A stretch of DNA of 55,460 bases. It comes from Deltaproteobacteria bacterium (GTDB lineage Bacteria > Desulfobacterota > Desulfuromonadia > Geobacterales > Pseudopelobacteraceae). The translations under genes and the position numbers were made by a program. The stretch lies in the NCBI GenBank assembly GCA_021778115.1, contig JAJYCS010000004.1, positions 1 through 55,460 on the forward strand. Reading direction: 5' to 3'. A model generated the notes under the pieces. It was given only the letters and a program-made list of their open reading frames with translations, was not told the origin of the DNA and made no database searches. Shown here in pieces: positions 28,247-39,072 of the stretch (position 1 is its first letter; the number at the start of each line of letters is the position of its first letter).

Positions 28247-28264
28247 GGGGCGCTCCGGCGCCCC
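28247..28264 (+). terminator. GC hairpin after the Ig-like gene
   Basis: GGGGCGC (28247-28253) pairs perfectly with GCGCCCC (28258-28264), four-base loop TCCG. No T tract follows, so termination may be weak. A perfect 10-bp palindrome TGCATATGCA lies just upstream at 28223-28232. Confidence 0.45.
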
Positions 28265-28288
28265 TGCTCATATCGGCGGGGTATTCCC

Positions 28289-28489
28289 ATGGGAAAGGTG
28301 TTGTGCATCCTTGTTTGCTGCTGCGGCCTGTTGCAGGTGGTCCCAGCCCATGGCGACTTTTACCGATACCGTGACGCCGGCGGCGCGGTGACGGTGACGG
28401 TGACCAACGATAGATCCAGCAGGTATTCCGGTGATATGCTACGTAACGCAAGGCGTCTCAGGTCGCCGCCCGTTTCTATGCCGCCTTAA
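28289..28489 (+). CDS. Small secreted DUF4124-like protein or remnant
   Basis: 66 residues. Signal peptide about 1-21 (LCILVCCCGLLQVVPAHG), then FYRYRDAGGAVTVTVTNDRSS, which resembles the start of DUF4124, a domain often found at the N-terminus of lytic transglycosylases and other envelope proteins. The usual domain continues further; here the frame ends after about 25 unmatched residues and runs 14 nt into the 3' end of higA on the other strand. It may be a gene cut by arrival of the toxin-antitoxin pair. No strong ribosome site. Function unknown. Confidence 0.45.
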   Translation: MGKVLCILVCCCGLLQVVPAHGDFYRYRDAGGAVTVTVTNDRSSRYSGDMLRNARRLRSPPVSMPP

Positions 28490-28790
28490 GCAGCACCACC
28501 GCTTCCAACTCCCGTTGATACTTCCGTTCCGCATGCCAGAGATCATAGGCGTTTTGCGCATTCAACCAAAAAAGGGATGCATTGCCGAACAGGTGCGACA
28601 GGCGCAGCGCCATCACCGGTGTAATTGCCCGGCGGCATTGCACCAGCTCGTTGGCGGTCTGGCGTGACACACCCAGCGAGGTGGCCAGGGCGGAGACATT
28701 CAGGCCGAAATCGGGCATAAAGTCCTCCCGCAGCATTTCACCGGGATGGGTAGGAGCGATCATCCGTTTTTTGGTGTTGGCTATGCTCAT
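28476..28790 (-). CDS. higA: HigA-family antitoxin
   Basis: 104 residues. The N-terminal motif PTHPGEMLREDFMPDFGLNVS and helix-turn-helix ALATSLGVSRQTANELVQCRRAITPVMALRLSHLFG are characteristic of HigA/VapI antitoxins, which neutralise HigB and repress their own promoter. The toxin gene precedes it by 12 nt, the inverted gene order typical of higBA. A ribosome site (GAGGACCA on the minus strand) lies before the ATG. Convergent with the small ORF at 28289. Confidence 0.92.
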   Translation of the reverse strand: MSIANTKKRMIAPTHPGEMLREDFMPDFGLNVSALATSLGVSRQTANELVQCRRAITPVMALRLSHLFGNASLFWLNAQNAYDLWHAERKYQRELEAVVLLKAA

Positions 28791-28802
28791 GGTTGGTCCT
28801 CG

Positions 28803-29084
28803 TTAATGGTAATCGGTTATCTCGACATCGTACGCATCGCCATCAATAAATCTGAAGCATATCCGCCACTGATCGTTTATTGAGATGGCATGCTGGCCTG
28901 CGCGGTCATCCTTCAAGGCGTGCAGCCGGTTGCTGGGGGGTACCTTCAGATCGTCGAGCGTTGTTGCCAGATCGATGTATTCCAGACGTCGCACAGCCCG
29001 TTTTACTACATCAGGCGGCAATCGTTTTGATTTGCCTTCAGTGTAGAGTTGGGCAGTCTGCTTGTCGGCAAAGCTCTTGATCAT
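28803..29084 (-). CDS. higB: HigB-family toxin (RelE superfamily mRNA interferase)
   Basis: 93 residues from ATG 29084. The start MIKSFADKQTAQLY is the family N-terminus; later HALKDDRAGQHAISINDQWRICFRF is the RelE/HigB core with the catalytic region. HigB cuts mRNA on the ribosome. A further in-frame ATG at 29114 would add ten residues, but the predicted promoter -10 (29091-29096) lies inside that extension, so 29084 is preferred. The transcript would then begin almost exactly at the ATG, meaning a leaderless or nearly leaderless mRNA. Confidence 0.9.
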   Translation of the reverse strand: MIKSFADKQTAQLYTEGKSKRLPPDVVKRAVRRLEYIDLATTLDDLKVPPSNRLHALKDDRAGQHAISINDQWRICFRFIDGDAYDVEITDYH

Positions 29085-29090
29085 GTCATG

Positions 29091-29119
29091 ACTGTAATCT
29101 GTAACGTGACGCATGTCAA
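29091..29119 (-). promoter_or_regulatory. higBA promoter
   Basis: On the minus strand TTGACA (29119-29114) is a perfect -35, a 17-nt spacer follows, and TACAGT (29096-29091) is the -10 (four of six). The expected start point falls at about 29084-29085, at the higB ATG. Confidence 0.7.
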
Positions 29120-29126
29120 ATGTTAC
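29101..29126. promoter_or_regulatory. Candidate HigA operator
   Basis: Nested inverted repeats: outer arms GTAAC (29101-29105) and GTTAC (29122-29126), inner arms TGAC (29107-29110) and GTCA (29115-29118) around GCAT. It covers the -35 and part of the spacer of the higBA promoter, where HigA autorepression would act. Binding is inferred. Confidence 0.5.
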
Positions 29127-29160
29127 GTGGTTTTACATGAAGTCGCTTGCAACTGCCTAG

Positions 29161-29189
29161 TTAGCAATGCTATGAAGTCTGCTTATACG
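29161..29189 (+). promoter_or_regulatory. Possible pyrF promoter
   Basis: TTAGCA (29161-29166), 17-nt spacer, TATACG (29184-29189), each four of six to consensus, about 25 nt before the pyrF start. It is divergent from the higBA promoter and lies in the AT-rich intergenic stretch. Confidence 0.35.
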
Positions 29190-29213
29190 AAAAAAATTGA
29201 ATGATGAGGCTAG

Positions 29214-29945
29214 ATGCAGATGACCCGCGATGAAGCGAAAAACAAGATCATCTTCGCCCTGGATCTGGATAAACTGGGTGAGATCGACCGTTGGGCGGAG
29301 TTGCTGGCCGGCAAGGTAGGGATGTTCAAGGTGGGCAAGGAGCTGTTCACCACCGCCGGACCGGCTGCCGTAGAAGCGGTCCGGCGCCACGGCGGTGCGG
29401 TGTTCCTCGACCTGAAATACCACGACATCCCCAACACCGTGGCCCAGGCCATGCTGGCCGCCGGCCGGCTGGGGGTCAGACTGGCCAACCTGCACGCCCT
29501 GGGCGGGCCGGAGATGATGGAGAAGGCCGCCAGCGCGGTGCGTAAACAGTTTACTGATGCAGAGCGCCCCCGGCTGCTGGCGGTTACCATTCTGACCTCC
29601 TCGACCCAAGAGACCTTGCGGGCGGTCGGCATCGAACAGCCGGTGGAGCAGATGGTGGTGCGGCTGGCCAGGCTGGCCAAAGAGAGCGGCATGGACGGGG
29701 TGGTGGCTTCGCCCCTGGAGATTCGGGCCATCCGCGCGGCCTGCGGCCCTGATTTTCTGATCGTGACCCCCGGTGTGCGGCCGGCCATTGCCGCGGTGGA
29801 CGACCAGAAACGGATCATGACCCCGGCCGAGGCGGTCGGGGCCGGGGCCGATTATCTGGTGATCGGCCGGCCGATTGCCAAGGCTGCCGATCCGGTGCAG
29901 GCCGCCGATCTGATCGTAGACGAGATCGTGAAGGGGACGCCATGA
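29214..29945 (+). CDS. pyrF: Orotidine 5'-phosphate decarboxylase
   Basis: 243 residues. Class I OMP decarboxylase (TIM barrel): IIFALDLDK at the start, the catalytic charge network FLDLKYHDIPNTVAQA, the phosphate-binding ILTSS region, and the C-terminal TPGVRPA ... DYLVIGRPI. It makes UMP from OMP, the last step of pyrimidine synthesis. GATGAGG lies before ATG 29214; a second ATG two codons later is possible. First gene of a coupled pyrF-rlmB-rlmD series (ATGA overlaps). Confidence 0.96.
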   Translation: MQMTRDEAKNKIIFALDLDKLGEIDRWAELLAGKVGMFKVGKELFTTAGPAAVEAVRRHGGAVFLDLKYHDIPNTVAQAMLAAGRLGVRLANLHALGGPEMMEKAASAVRKQFTDAERPRLLAVTILTSSTQETLRAVGIEQPVEQMVVRLARLAKESGMDGVVASPLEIRAIRAACGPDFLIVTPGVRPAIAAVDDQKRIMTPAEAVGAGADYLVIGRPIAKAADPVQAADLIVDEIVKGTP

Positions 29946-30682
29946 GCGACGACATCCTGTACGGTGTCAACCCGGTCCGTGAGGCCCTGCGTGGAAATCG
30001 CAGGGCCTTTGAGCTTTTTGTGCAGCAAAGCGGCAGCGATCAGCGGATCGCCAAGCTGGCGGCCCTGGCCGAGGAACGAGGGGTGCCGGTGCGGCGGCGT
30101 GAGCGGGCCGATCTGGAGCGTCTGGCCGGCAATCCCCACCACCAGGGGGTGGTGCTGCGGGTGGCGCCGTTTGCCTATGCCGATCTGCATGACTTTCTGG
30201 CCGGACGGGCAGGGGATGCGCCTCCGCTCTTTCTGCTGATGCTGGACGCCATCCAGGACCCGCACAACCTGGGGGCCCTGATCCGCTCAGCGGCCTGCGC
30301 CGGGGCCCAGGCGGTGATCATCCCCAAGGATCGGGCCTGTGGCATCACGCCGGTGGTGGAAAAGGCCGCAGCCGGCGCCGTTGAGACGGTTACGGTCATC
30401 CAGGTCACCAATCTGGCGCAGGCCCTGGAACAGCTGAAGAAAGCCGGCTGCTGGGTCTACGGCCTGGCCGGCGAGGCAGAAAAAGATATCTATCAAACCG
30501 ACCTGCGCGGCAACCTGGTGCTGGTGATCGGCAGTGAAGGGGAGGGGTTGCGGCCGTTGGTGCGCAAGCAGTGCGACGGTCTGGTGGCGATCCCGCAGTA
30601 CGGTGGCGTCTCATCCTTGAACGCCTCGGTGGCCGGTGGCATCGTGCTGTTTGAGGCGGCCCGCCAACGGAGCATGCCATGA
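29942..30682 (+). CDS. rlmB: 23S rRNA 2'-O-methyltransferase, RlmB/TrmH family
   Basis: 246 residues. An N-terminal L30e-like substrate-binding domain (LYGVNPVREALRGNRRAFELFV) and a C-terminal SPOUT domain with the three TrmH motifs: MLDAIQDPHNLGALIRSA, VLVIGSEGEGLRPLV and IPQYGGVSSLNASVAGGIVLFE. RlmB methylates the ribose of a guanosine (2251 in E. coli) in the peptidyl-transferase loop. It overlaps pyrF and rlmD by four bases each. The exact target nucleotide is inferred from the family. Confidence 0.92.
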   Translation: MSDDILYGVNPVREALRGNRRAFELFVQQSGSDQRIAKLAALAEERGVPVRRRERADLERLAGNPHHQGVVLRVAPFAYADLHDFLAGRAGDAPPLFLLMLDAIQDPHNLGALIRSAACAGAQAVIIPKDRACGITPVVEKAAAGAVETVTVIQVTNLAQALEQLKKAGCWVYGLAGEAEKDIYQTDLRGNLVLVIGSEGEGLRPLVRKQCDGLVAIPQYGGVSSLNASVAGGIVLFEAARQRSMP

Positions 30683-32121
30683 AGCAGCAACGCAAAAAAA
30701 CCCGAGGAACTGAAGCAAAACCGGCCGTGCAGGAACGGACAGCTGCCGGGCCCAAGCGGGGCACCACGCTGGAGTTGCTGATCGAGCGGCTCGACCCTGA
30801 CGGTCTCGGGGTGGCCCATTACGAAGGTAAGACGATTCTGGTGGCCGGGGCGCTGCCCCAGGACCGTTGCCTGGCGCGGATCAGCCATCTGGGCAAAACG
30901 GCCGTCTATGCCGATCTGATTAAGCTGACTCAGCCGTCGGCACTGCGCACCAAACAGCCGATCTGTGGCGATGCCGGCGACTGTCTGGGCTGTCCGCTGA
31001 TCGGAATGCGCTATGCCGAGCAGATCAAATGGAAGCATGGCCAGGTGCAATCGGAGCTGAACGCCTATCCTTCACTGAAAAAGGTCAAGGTGCTGGAACC
31101 GCTCAGCCCCAACCAGCGGATGCATTACCGCACCACTGCCAAGCTGGCGGTGGCCGGCTCCCATGCCGATCCGTACATCGGTATCTACCGTCGCGCCAGT
31201 CACGATGTGGTGGATCTGGAGGAGTGCCCCCTGCATCACCCCCTGGTAAACCGGGTGATCACGGCCGCCCGCGAAGGTATTACCAAGCTCAAGGTGCCGA
31301 TCTGGCAGGAGAAGAACAAGAGCGGCATCCTGCGCTATCTGGTGGTGCGGGTTTCGGTGAGCACGGGCGAGGCGATGGTGACCTTTGTCACCTACCGCCG
31401 GGCCTTCAACGAGATCCATCACCTGGCCCGTTTCATCCAGGAGCGGGTGCCGCAGGTGGTGGTGGTCTGCCAGAACGTGAACAGCAGTGAAGGCAACGTG
31501 ATCTTCGGCCCCCACGATCACTTCATCACCAAACAGCAGGCCGTTCAGGACCGGATCGGGCAGGTGGAGGTGCTGATCTCGCCCCGCTCGTTCCTGCAGG
31601 TCCATAACGAGGCCGCCGCCCTGCTCTACAACGCGGTGCTGGAACAAGCCGGTCTGGATGGAAGCCAGACCGTGCTGGACCTGTACTGCGGCATCGGTGG
31701 CATCGCCCTGACCCTGGCCCCCCAGGCCAAGCGGGTGCTGGGGATCGAGATGAACCCCGAGGCGGTGGCCGACGCCCGGCGTAACGCCAAGCTGAACCAG
31801 CGGCGTAACTGCCGCTTCGAGGCCGGTGATGTGCGGGAGCTCTTGGCCGAATTGCTGGAGGATGAGGAGCGGGTGGATCTGGCGGTGCTGAACCCGCCCC
31901 GCAAGGGGTGTGAGCGGGAGGTGTTGCAGCAGGTGGCCGGGCTTGCGCCGCAGCGGATTGTCTATGTCTCCTGTTCGCCCCAGACCCTGGCCCGCGACCT
32001 AGATATCCTGGACGGACTGGGGTACGTCTGCCGTGAACTGCAGCCGGTGGATATGTTTCCCCAGACGCCCCACGTGGAGAATGTGGCGCTGTTGGTGCAA
32101 AAGGCGGCAAAAACAGCTTGA
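30679..32121 (+). CDS. rlmD: 23S rRNA uracil-C5-methyltransferase (RlmD-like)
   Basis: 480 residues. A charged N-terminus, then a TRAM RNA-binding domain at about 28-90, an iron-sulfur cysteine set C-x5-C-x2-C (CGDAGDCLGC) with a later CPLHHP cysteine, and a Rossmann methyltransferase: LDLYCGIGGIALTLA, NPPRKGCE, and the catalytic YVSCSPQTLARDL. The family makes m5U in 23S rRNA (1939 by RlmD in E. coli); some bacteria use one enzyme for two sites, so the target is not certain. Its stop TGA lies inside the -35 of the tRNA-Val promoter. Confidence 0.9.
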   Translation: MKQQRKKTRGTEAKPAVQERTAAGPKRGTTLELLIERLDPDGLGVAHYEGKTILVAGALPQDRCLARISHLGKTAVYADLIKLTQPSALRTKQPICGDAGDCLGCPLIGMRYAEQIKWKHGQVQSELNAYPSLKKVKVLEPLSPNQRMHYRTTAKLAVAGSHADPYIGIYRRASHDVVDLEECPLHHPLVNRVITAAREGITKLKVPIWQEKNKSGILRYLVVRVSVSTGEAMVTFVTYRRAFNEIHHLARFIQERVPQVVVVCQNVNSSEGNVIFGPHDHFITKQQAVQDRIGQVEVLISPRSFLQVHNEAAALLYNAVLEQAGLDGSQTVLDLYCGIGGIALTLAPQAKRVLGIEMNPEAVADARRNAKLNQRRNCRFEAGDVRELLAELLEDEERVDLAVLNPPRKGCEREVLQQVAGLAPQRIVYVSCSPQTLARDLDILDGLGYVCRELQPVDMFPQTPHVENVALLVQKAAKTA

Positions 32122-32147
32122 CAGCTAATTGCGATACCTGCTATTTA
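32118..32147 (+). promoter_or_regulatory. tRNA-Val promoter
   Basis: TTGACA (32118-32123), 18-nt spacer, TATTTA (32142-32147), with the tRNA beginning 16 nt later. The -35 contains the rlmD stop codon TGA (32119-32121), so the promoter overlaps the end of the gene. Confidence 0.7.
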
Positions 32148-32163
32148 GACAATTCCTTGCTGG

Positions 32164-32238
32164 AGGCGCGTAGCTCAGGGGGAGAGCGCTACCTTGACAC
32201 GGTAGAGGTCGGCGGTTCGAGACCGCCCGCGCCTACCA
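32164..32238 (+). tRNA. tRNA-Val (anticodon GAC)
   Basis: 75 nt with encoded CCA. Acceptor AGGCGCG pairs with CGCGCCT; D arm GCTC/GAGC; anticodon stem CTACC/GGTAG with loop TTGACAC, anticodon GAC; T arm GGCGG/CCGCC with loop TTCGAGA. All stems are fully paired. It reads valine codons GUC and GUU. It lies just ahead of thrS. Confidence 0.97.
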
Positions 32239-32296
32239 TTGAACTCACGAGCGGCATCGGCACTTCCCGATGCCTTTTCTGTTTGGAGAACGGACC

Positions 32297-34207
<1,911 letters not shown>

Positions 34208-34226
34208 ATCCATGCTGTCATCCTGT

Positions 34227-34243
34227 GAGGAGGTGTCGCCATA
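34227..34243 (+). promoter_or_regulatory. infC ribosome site and AUA start codon
   Basis: GAGGAGGT (34227-34234) is a near-perfect Shine-Dalgarno, followed after six bases by ATA at 34241-34243, in frame with IF3 and at the position of the family N-terminus. No ATG, GTG or TTG stands at this place. IF3 rejects non-standard start codons, so such a start permits autoregulation. Confidence 0.85.
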
Positions 34244-34768
34244 GCCGCCCCGAAAACCGCAACGATCAACATCAATCATGCTATCCGTGCCCATGAGGTA
34301 CGGGTGGTTGCCGACGATGGCGAACAGCTGGGTATCCTGACCCTGCGTGAGGCCCTGGAGGCCGCAGAGGCACGGCACCTTGACCTGGTGGAGGTTTCGC
34401 CGACCGCCACCCCGCCGGTCTGCCGCATCATGGACTACGGCAAGTTCAAGTATCAGCAGAGTAAAAAACAGCAGGAAGCCAAGAAGAAACAGGTGCAGGT
34501 GCAGGTCAAGGAGGTCAAGATTCGCCCCAAGACCGACGACCATGACCTTGATTTCAAGGTCAAGCATGTGCGCCGCTTCCTGGAGGAAGGCAACAAGGCC
34601 AAGGTCACCCTGGTCTACCGTGGCCGTGAGATCACCCACCAGGATATCGGCCGTGCCGTGATCGACAAATTTGCGGCTGAACTTGCCGATGTCGGAGTAG
34701 TTGAGGTGGCGCCCCGGGTGGATGGTCGGCAATTGTTCATGATTATAGCGCCTAAGGCGAAAAAATAA
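34241..34768 (+). CDS. infC: Translation initiation factor IF-3 (AUA start)
   Basis: 175 residues if translation starts at ATA 34241. That start gives a normal N-terminus, with INHAIRA-type sequence INHAIRAHEVRVVADDGEQLG (here NINHAIRAHEVRVV), followed by RIMDYGKFKYQQ, a lysine-rich linker and the C-terminal domain (KVTLVYRGREITHQDIG). The first in-frame standard codon (GTG 34304) would delete the first 21 residues, including conserved positions. IF3 binds 30S and checks start codons, and rare start codons in infC are a known autoregulatory device (AUU in E. coli). rpmI and rplT follow in the classic operon. Confidence 0.93.
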   Translation: MAAPKTATININHAIRAHEVRVVADDGEQLGILTLREALEAAEARHLDLVEVSPTATPPVCRIMDYGKFKYQQSKKQQEAKKKQVQVQVKEVKIRPKTDDHDLDFKVKHVRRFLEEGNKAKVTLVYRGREITHQDIGRAVIDKFAAELADVGVVEVAPRVDGRQLFMIIAPKAKK

Positions 34769-34800
34769 CCCTGTAGTCGAGAGACCAAAAGGAGTCTGCA

Positions 34801-34998
34801 ATGCCCAAGATCAAGACCAATCGCGCCGCTGCCAAGCGCTTCAAGAAGACCGGCACCGGTAAGATCAAACGCGCCCATGCCTTCACCAGCCATATCCTGA
34901 CCCCCAAGACCACCAAGCGGAAGCGTAACCTGCGTCAGAGCAACACGGTGGCGGCGGTGGATCAGAAGAATATCGCCGCCCTGATTCCGTACCTGTAG
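34801..34998 (+). CDS. rpmI: Ribosomal protein bL35
   Basis: 65 residues, highly basic: [21 protein letters not shown] and the family middle [16 protein letters not shown]. Component of the 50S subunit. Strong ribosome site AAAAGGAG. Between infC and rplT; in E. coli L20 represses this part of the operon by binding its mRNA. Whether the same control applies here is not visible by eye. Confidence 0.97.
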   Translation: MPKIKTNRAAAKRFKKTGTGKIKRAHAFTSHILTPKTTKRKRNLRQSNTVAAVDQKNIAALIPYL

Positions 34999-35094
34999 CA
35001 GGGGCGGCAGCCAGGCGCGCCAACGGCGTGCCGACCCAGAACCGTGAGGAACGGCCCCTTGCGGATCGGGCAATTCATCTAAAGGAGTACTAAG

Positions 35095-35448
35095 ATGCCG
35101 AGAGCAAAAGGTGGTTTCAAGACACGCCAGCGGCGCAACAAGGTGCTGAAGCTGGCCAAAGGGTATCGTGGCGCACGGAGCAAGCTGTTTCGCAGTGCCA
35201 CCGAGGCGGTGGATCGGGCGTTGAATTACGCCTTCCGTGACCGCCGCGTGAAAAAGCGGGACTTCCGTTCCCTCTGGATCATGCGGATCAACGCCGCTTC
35301 CCGGCTGAACGGGCTGTCCTACAGCAAGTTCATCTTCGGACTCAAGAAGGCCGATGTCCAGATCGACCGCAAGGTGCTGGCCGATATCGCCATCACCGAT
35401 CCGAAGGGCTTCGCCGAGATCTCGGCACTGGCCAAGGCCAAGCTGTAA
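35095..35448 (+). CDS. rplT: Ribosomal protein bL20
   Basis: 117 residues: [35 protein letters not shown] is the extended basic N-terminal helix, and [21 protein letters not shown] the globular core. Binds 23S rRNA early in 50S assembly and regulates its own operon in several bacteria. AAAGGAG precedes the ATG. A 96-nt gap separates it from rpmI, and a terminator-like hairpin follows. Confidence 0.97.
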   Translation: MPRAKGGFKTRQRRNKVLKLAKGYRGARSKLFRSATEAVDRALNYAFRDRRVKKRDFRSLWIMRINAASRLNGLSYSKFIFGLKKADVQIDRKVLADIAITDPKGFAEISALAKAKL

Positions 35449-36552
<1,104 letters not shown>

Positions 36553-36564
36553 TCCGGTGAGACC

Positions 36565-38970
36565 ATGAAAGTTACCTATAACTGGCTGAAGGAGTTTGTT
36601 GATTTTGATCTGGCGCCTGCTGCGCTGGGCGATCTACTGACCATGCTGGGCCTTGAGGTGGAGGGGGTCGAGCAGGTCGGCGGCGGTCTGGACGAGGTGG
36701 TGGTGGCACGGGTGGTGGCAAAGGCCCAGCACCCCAATGCCGACAAGCTGTCGCTCTGTAAAGTGGATACCGGCAGCCAGATTCTGGATATCGTCTGCGG
36801 CGCCCAGAACTTTAAACAGGGCGATACCGTCGCCCTGGCCCAGATCGGCGCCGTGCTGCCGGGTGACTTCAAGATCAAGCGTTCCAAGATCCGGGGCGAG
36901 GAGTCCTGCGGGATGCTCTGCTCCGAAAAGGAGCTGGCCCTGGCCGACGAGAGCGCCGGTATCATGGTGCTTCCGCCGGAACTCAAGCTGGGTACGCCGC
37001 TTTTTGACGCCCTGGGGCTGAAAGATACCATCTTCGAGATCGGCCTGACCCCCAACCGCGCCGACTGTCTGAGCGTGATCGGTATCGCCCGCGAGATCGC
37101 CGCCAAGTTGGGCACCCCCTTGAAAATGCCAGCAGTTGCCGTACCGCAAGGTATGGAGCCGGCCAGCAAGCATGTCGGTGTGACCGTCCATGACCCGGCC
37201 GGCTGCCCGCGCTACGCCGCCCGTTATATCAGCGGCTGCAGCATCGCGCCGTCGCCGGCCTGGCTGGTCAACCGGCTGCAGGCGGTGGGGGTGCGGTCCA
37301 TCAATAACGTGGTGGATATCACCAACCTGGTGATGATGGAGCTGGGACATCCGCTGCACGCCTTTGACTACCGTCAAGTGGCAGGCGGCCAGATCGTGGT
37401 GCGCAAGGCCGCTGAAGGGGAGCGTTTTACCACCCTGGACGGCCAGGAACGGGTGCTCACGGCCGATGACGTGGTGATCTGCGATACGGAACGGGCCGTG
37501 GCCCTGGCCGGCATCATGGGGGGCCTGAATTCTGAAATCAAGGACGACACCTGCACCATCCTGCTGGAGAGCGCCTTCTTCGATCCCCCCACCATCCGTC
37601 GCACCAGCAAGCGGCTGGGGCTGCATACCGAATCGTCACACCGCTTCGAGCGCGGGGCCGACATCGGCATGGTGCCGCTGGCCCTTGATCGGGCAGCGAG
37701 CCTGATGGCCGAGCTGGCCGGCGGCACGGTTGCAGCAGGCTGGGTGGACGCCTACCCGGCGCCCAGGCAGCCGGTCAGTATCCGCTTCAGGCCACAGCGC
37801 TGCAACGAGATGATCGGCATCGAACTGTCCGCCGAGCGGATGGCCGAACTGTTCCGTAACCTGGCCTTTATGGTGGCCACCAACGCCGACGGCAGCCTGC
37901 AGGTGGAGATCCCCACCTGGCGGGTGGATATCGAGCGGGAGATCGACCTGATTGAGGAGATCTGCCGACTGAACGGCTTTGACCAGGTGCCGGCCACCAT
38001 GCCGCTGGCAGCGGTGATCTCCGATCGTCCCAGCCGTCACCAGCAGTTGCAGCGTCTGGTGCGGGATCACTTCGTCGCCGAGGGGATGAACGAGATCGTC
38101 ACCTTCAGTTTCATCGGGCCGGATGGTGTCGATAAGCTGGGGCTTGCCGGGGATGATCCCCGCAGGGGCGGAATACGGCTTTGCAATCCGCTGGCTGAGG
38201 AGCAGTCGGTGATGCGCACCACCCTGCTACCGGGCCTTTTTGAGACCGCTGCGCGCAATATGAGTTTCCGGACCCTTGACCTGCGCCTCTTTGAGATGCG
38301 CCGGATTTACGTACCGCAGGCTGCGGCGTCGATGCCCGCTGAACCGATCTGGGCAGCCGGTCTGATCAGCGGTCCCCGTTTTTCAGAGGCGTGGTGTCAG
38401 CAACCGGCTGTGGTTGACTTTTTCGATGCCAAGGCAATCTTGGAGAATCTGTTTGAAAAACTGTGCCTGGACGATATCAGATGGTCGGACGAACAGCCGG
38501 AACTCTACTATCATCCGGGCAAGGCCTGCCGTATCCTGTGCGGAGACAGGCTGCTCGGTACCCTTGGTGAATTGCATCCCGCGGTGCAGGCGCGATTTAA
38601 TCTGGAACGCCCCGCCTATTGCTTTGAGCTTGATTTCGAGGCCCTGGTCGCCCTCTCGGGCAGCCGGCGCACCATGGTCCCCCCCTCCCGCTATCCCGAC
38701 AGCGTGCGGGACATGGCTGTACTGGTCCCGCTGGAGCTGCCTGCCGAGCGTCTCTGCAGTTGTATTCGGGAGCTTCGTTTGAAGGAACTCGAACATCTCT
38801 CCATCTTCGATCTCTATCAGGGGGATACGATCCCGACGGGGTACAAGAGCGTTGCCCTGCGGCTTCGCTACCGTTCGATTGAGCGCACGTTGACCGATGA
38901 TGAAGTCTCGGTACTGCATCAGAAGGTGTTGAATACCATGGTGAAAAAATTGGGTGTAGCGCTGCGATAA
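36565..38970 (+). CDS. pheT: Phenylalanyl-tRNA synthetase beta subunit
   Basis: 801 residues. Start MKVTYNWLKEFVDF; a tRNA-binding EMAP-like domain (about 40-150), the B3/B4 editing domain with NNVVDITNLVMMELGHPLHAFD, B5, the catalytic-like domain and a C-terminal anticodon-binding fold (PSRYPDSVRDMAVLV). It edits misacylated Tyr-tRNA-Phe. Lies 12 nt after pheS and is certainly cotranscribed. Full length. Confidence 0.97.
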   Translation: MKVTYNWLKEFVDFDLAPAALGDLLTMLGLEVEGVEQVGGGLDEVVVARVVAKAQHPNADKLSLCKVDTGSQILDIVCGAQNFKQGDTVALAQIGAVLPGDFKIKRSKIRGEESCGMLCSEKELALADESAGIMVLPPELKLGTPLFDALGLKDTIFEIGLTPNRADCLSVIGIAREIAAKLGTPLKMPAVAVPQGMEPASKHVGVTVHDPAGCPRYAARYISGCSIAPSPAWLVNRLQAVGVRSINNVVDITNLVMMELGHPLHAFDYRQVAGGQIVVRKAAEGERFTTLDGQERVLTADDVVICDTERAVALAGIMGGLNSEIKDDTCTILLESAFFDPPTIRRTSKRLGLHTESSHRFERGADIGMVPLALDRAASLMAELAGGTVAAGWVDAYPAPRQPVSIRFRPQRCNEMIGIELSAERMAELFRNLAFMVATNADGSLQVEIPTWRVDIEREIDLIEEICRLNGFDQVPATMPLAAVISDRPSRHQQLQRLVRDHFVAEGMNEIVTFSFIGPDGVDKLGLAGDDPRRGGIRLCNPLAEEQSVMRTTLLPGLFETAARNMSFRTLDLRLFEMRRIYVPQAAASMPAEPIWAAGLISGPRFSEAWCQQPAVVDFFDAKAILENLFEKLCLDDIRWSDEQPELYYHPGKACRILCGDRLLGTLGELHPAVQARFNLERPAYCFELDFEALVALSGSRRTMVPPSRYPDSVRDMAVLVPLELPAERLCSCIRELRLKELEHLSIFDLYQGDTIPTGYKSVALRLRYRSIERTLTDDEVSVLHQKVLNTMVKKLGVALR

Positions 38971-38974
38971 ACAG

Positions 38975-39003
38975 TTGCGGATGTAAAACCCCTGTGCTAT
39001 AAA
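38975..39003 (+). promoter_or_regulatory. Probable ihfA promoter
   Basis: TTGCGG (38975-38980), 17-nt spacer, TATAAA (38998-39003), five of six at the -10. It lies directly after the pheT stop, leaving a leader of about 60 nt before ihfA. Internal promoters for ihfA are common in this gene order. Confidence 0.55.
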
Positions 39004-39072
39004 GCGTTTCTCTTTGCAGGGTAGTTGTGGTTTGTTGGTATATCATGCGTGCTATGCTAGGTGGGGTTAGTT

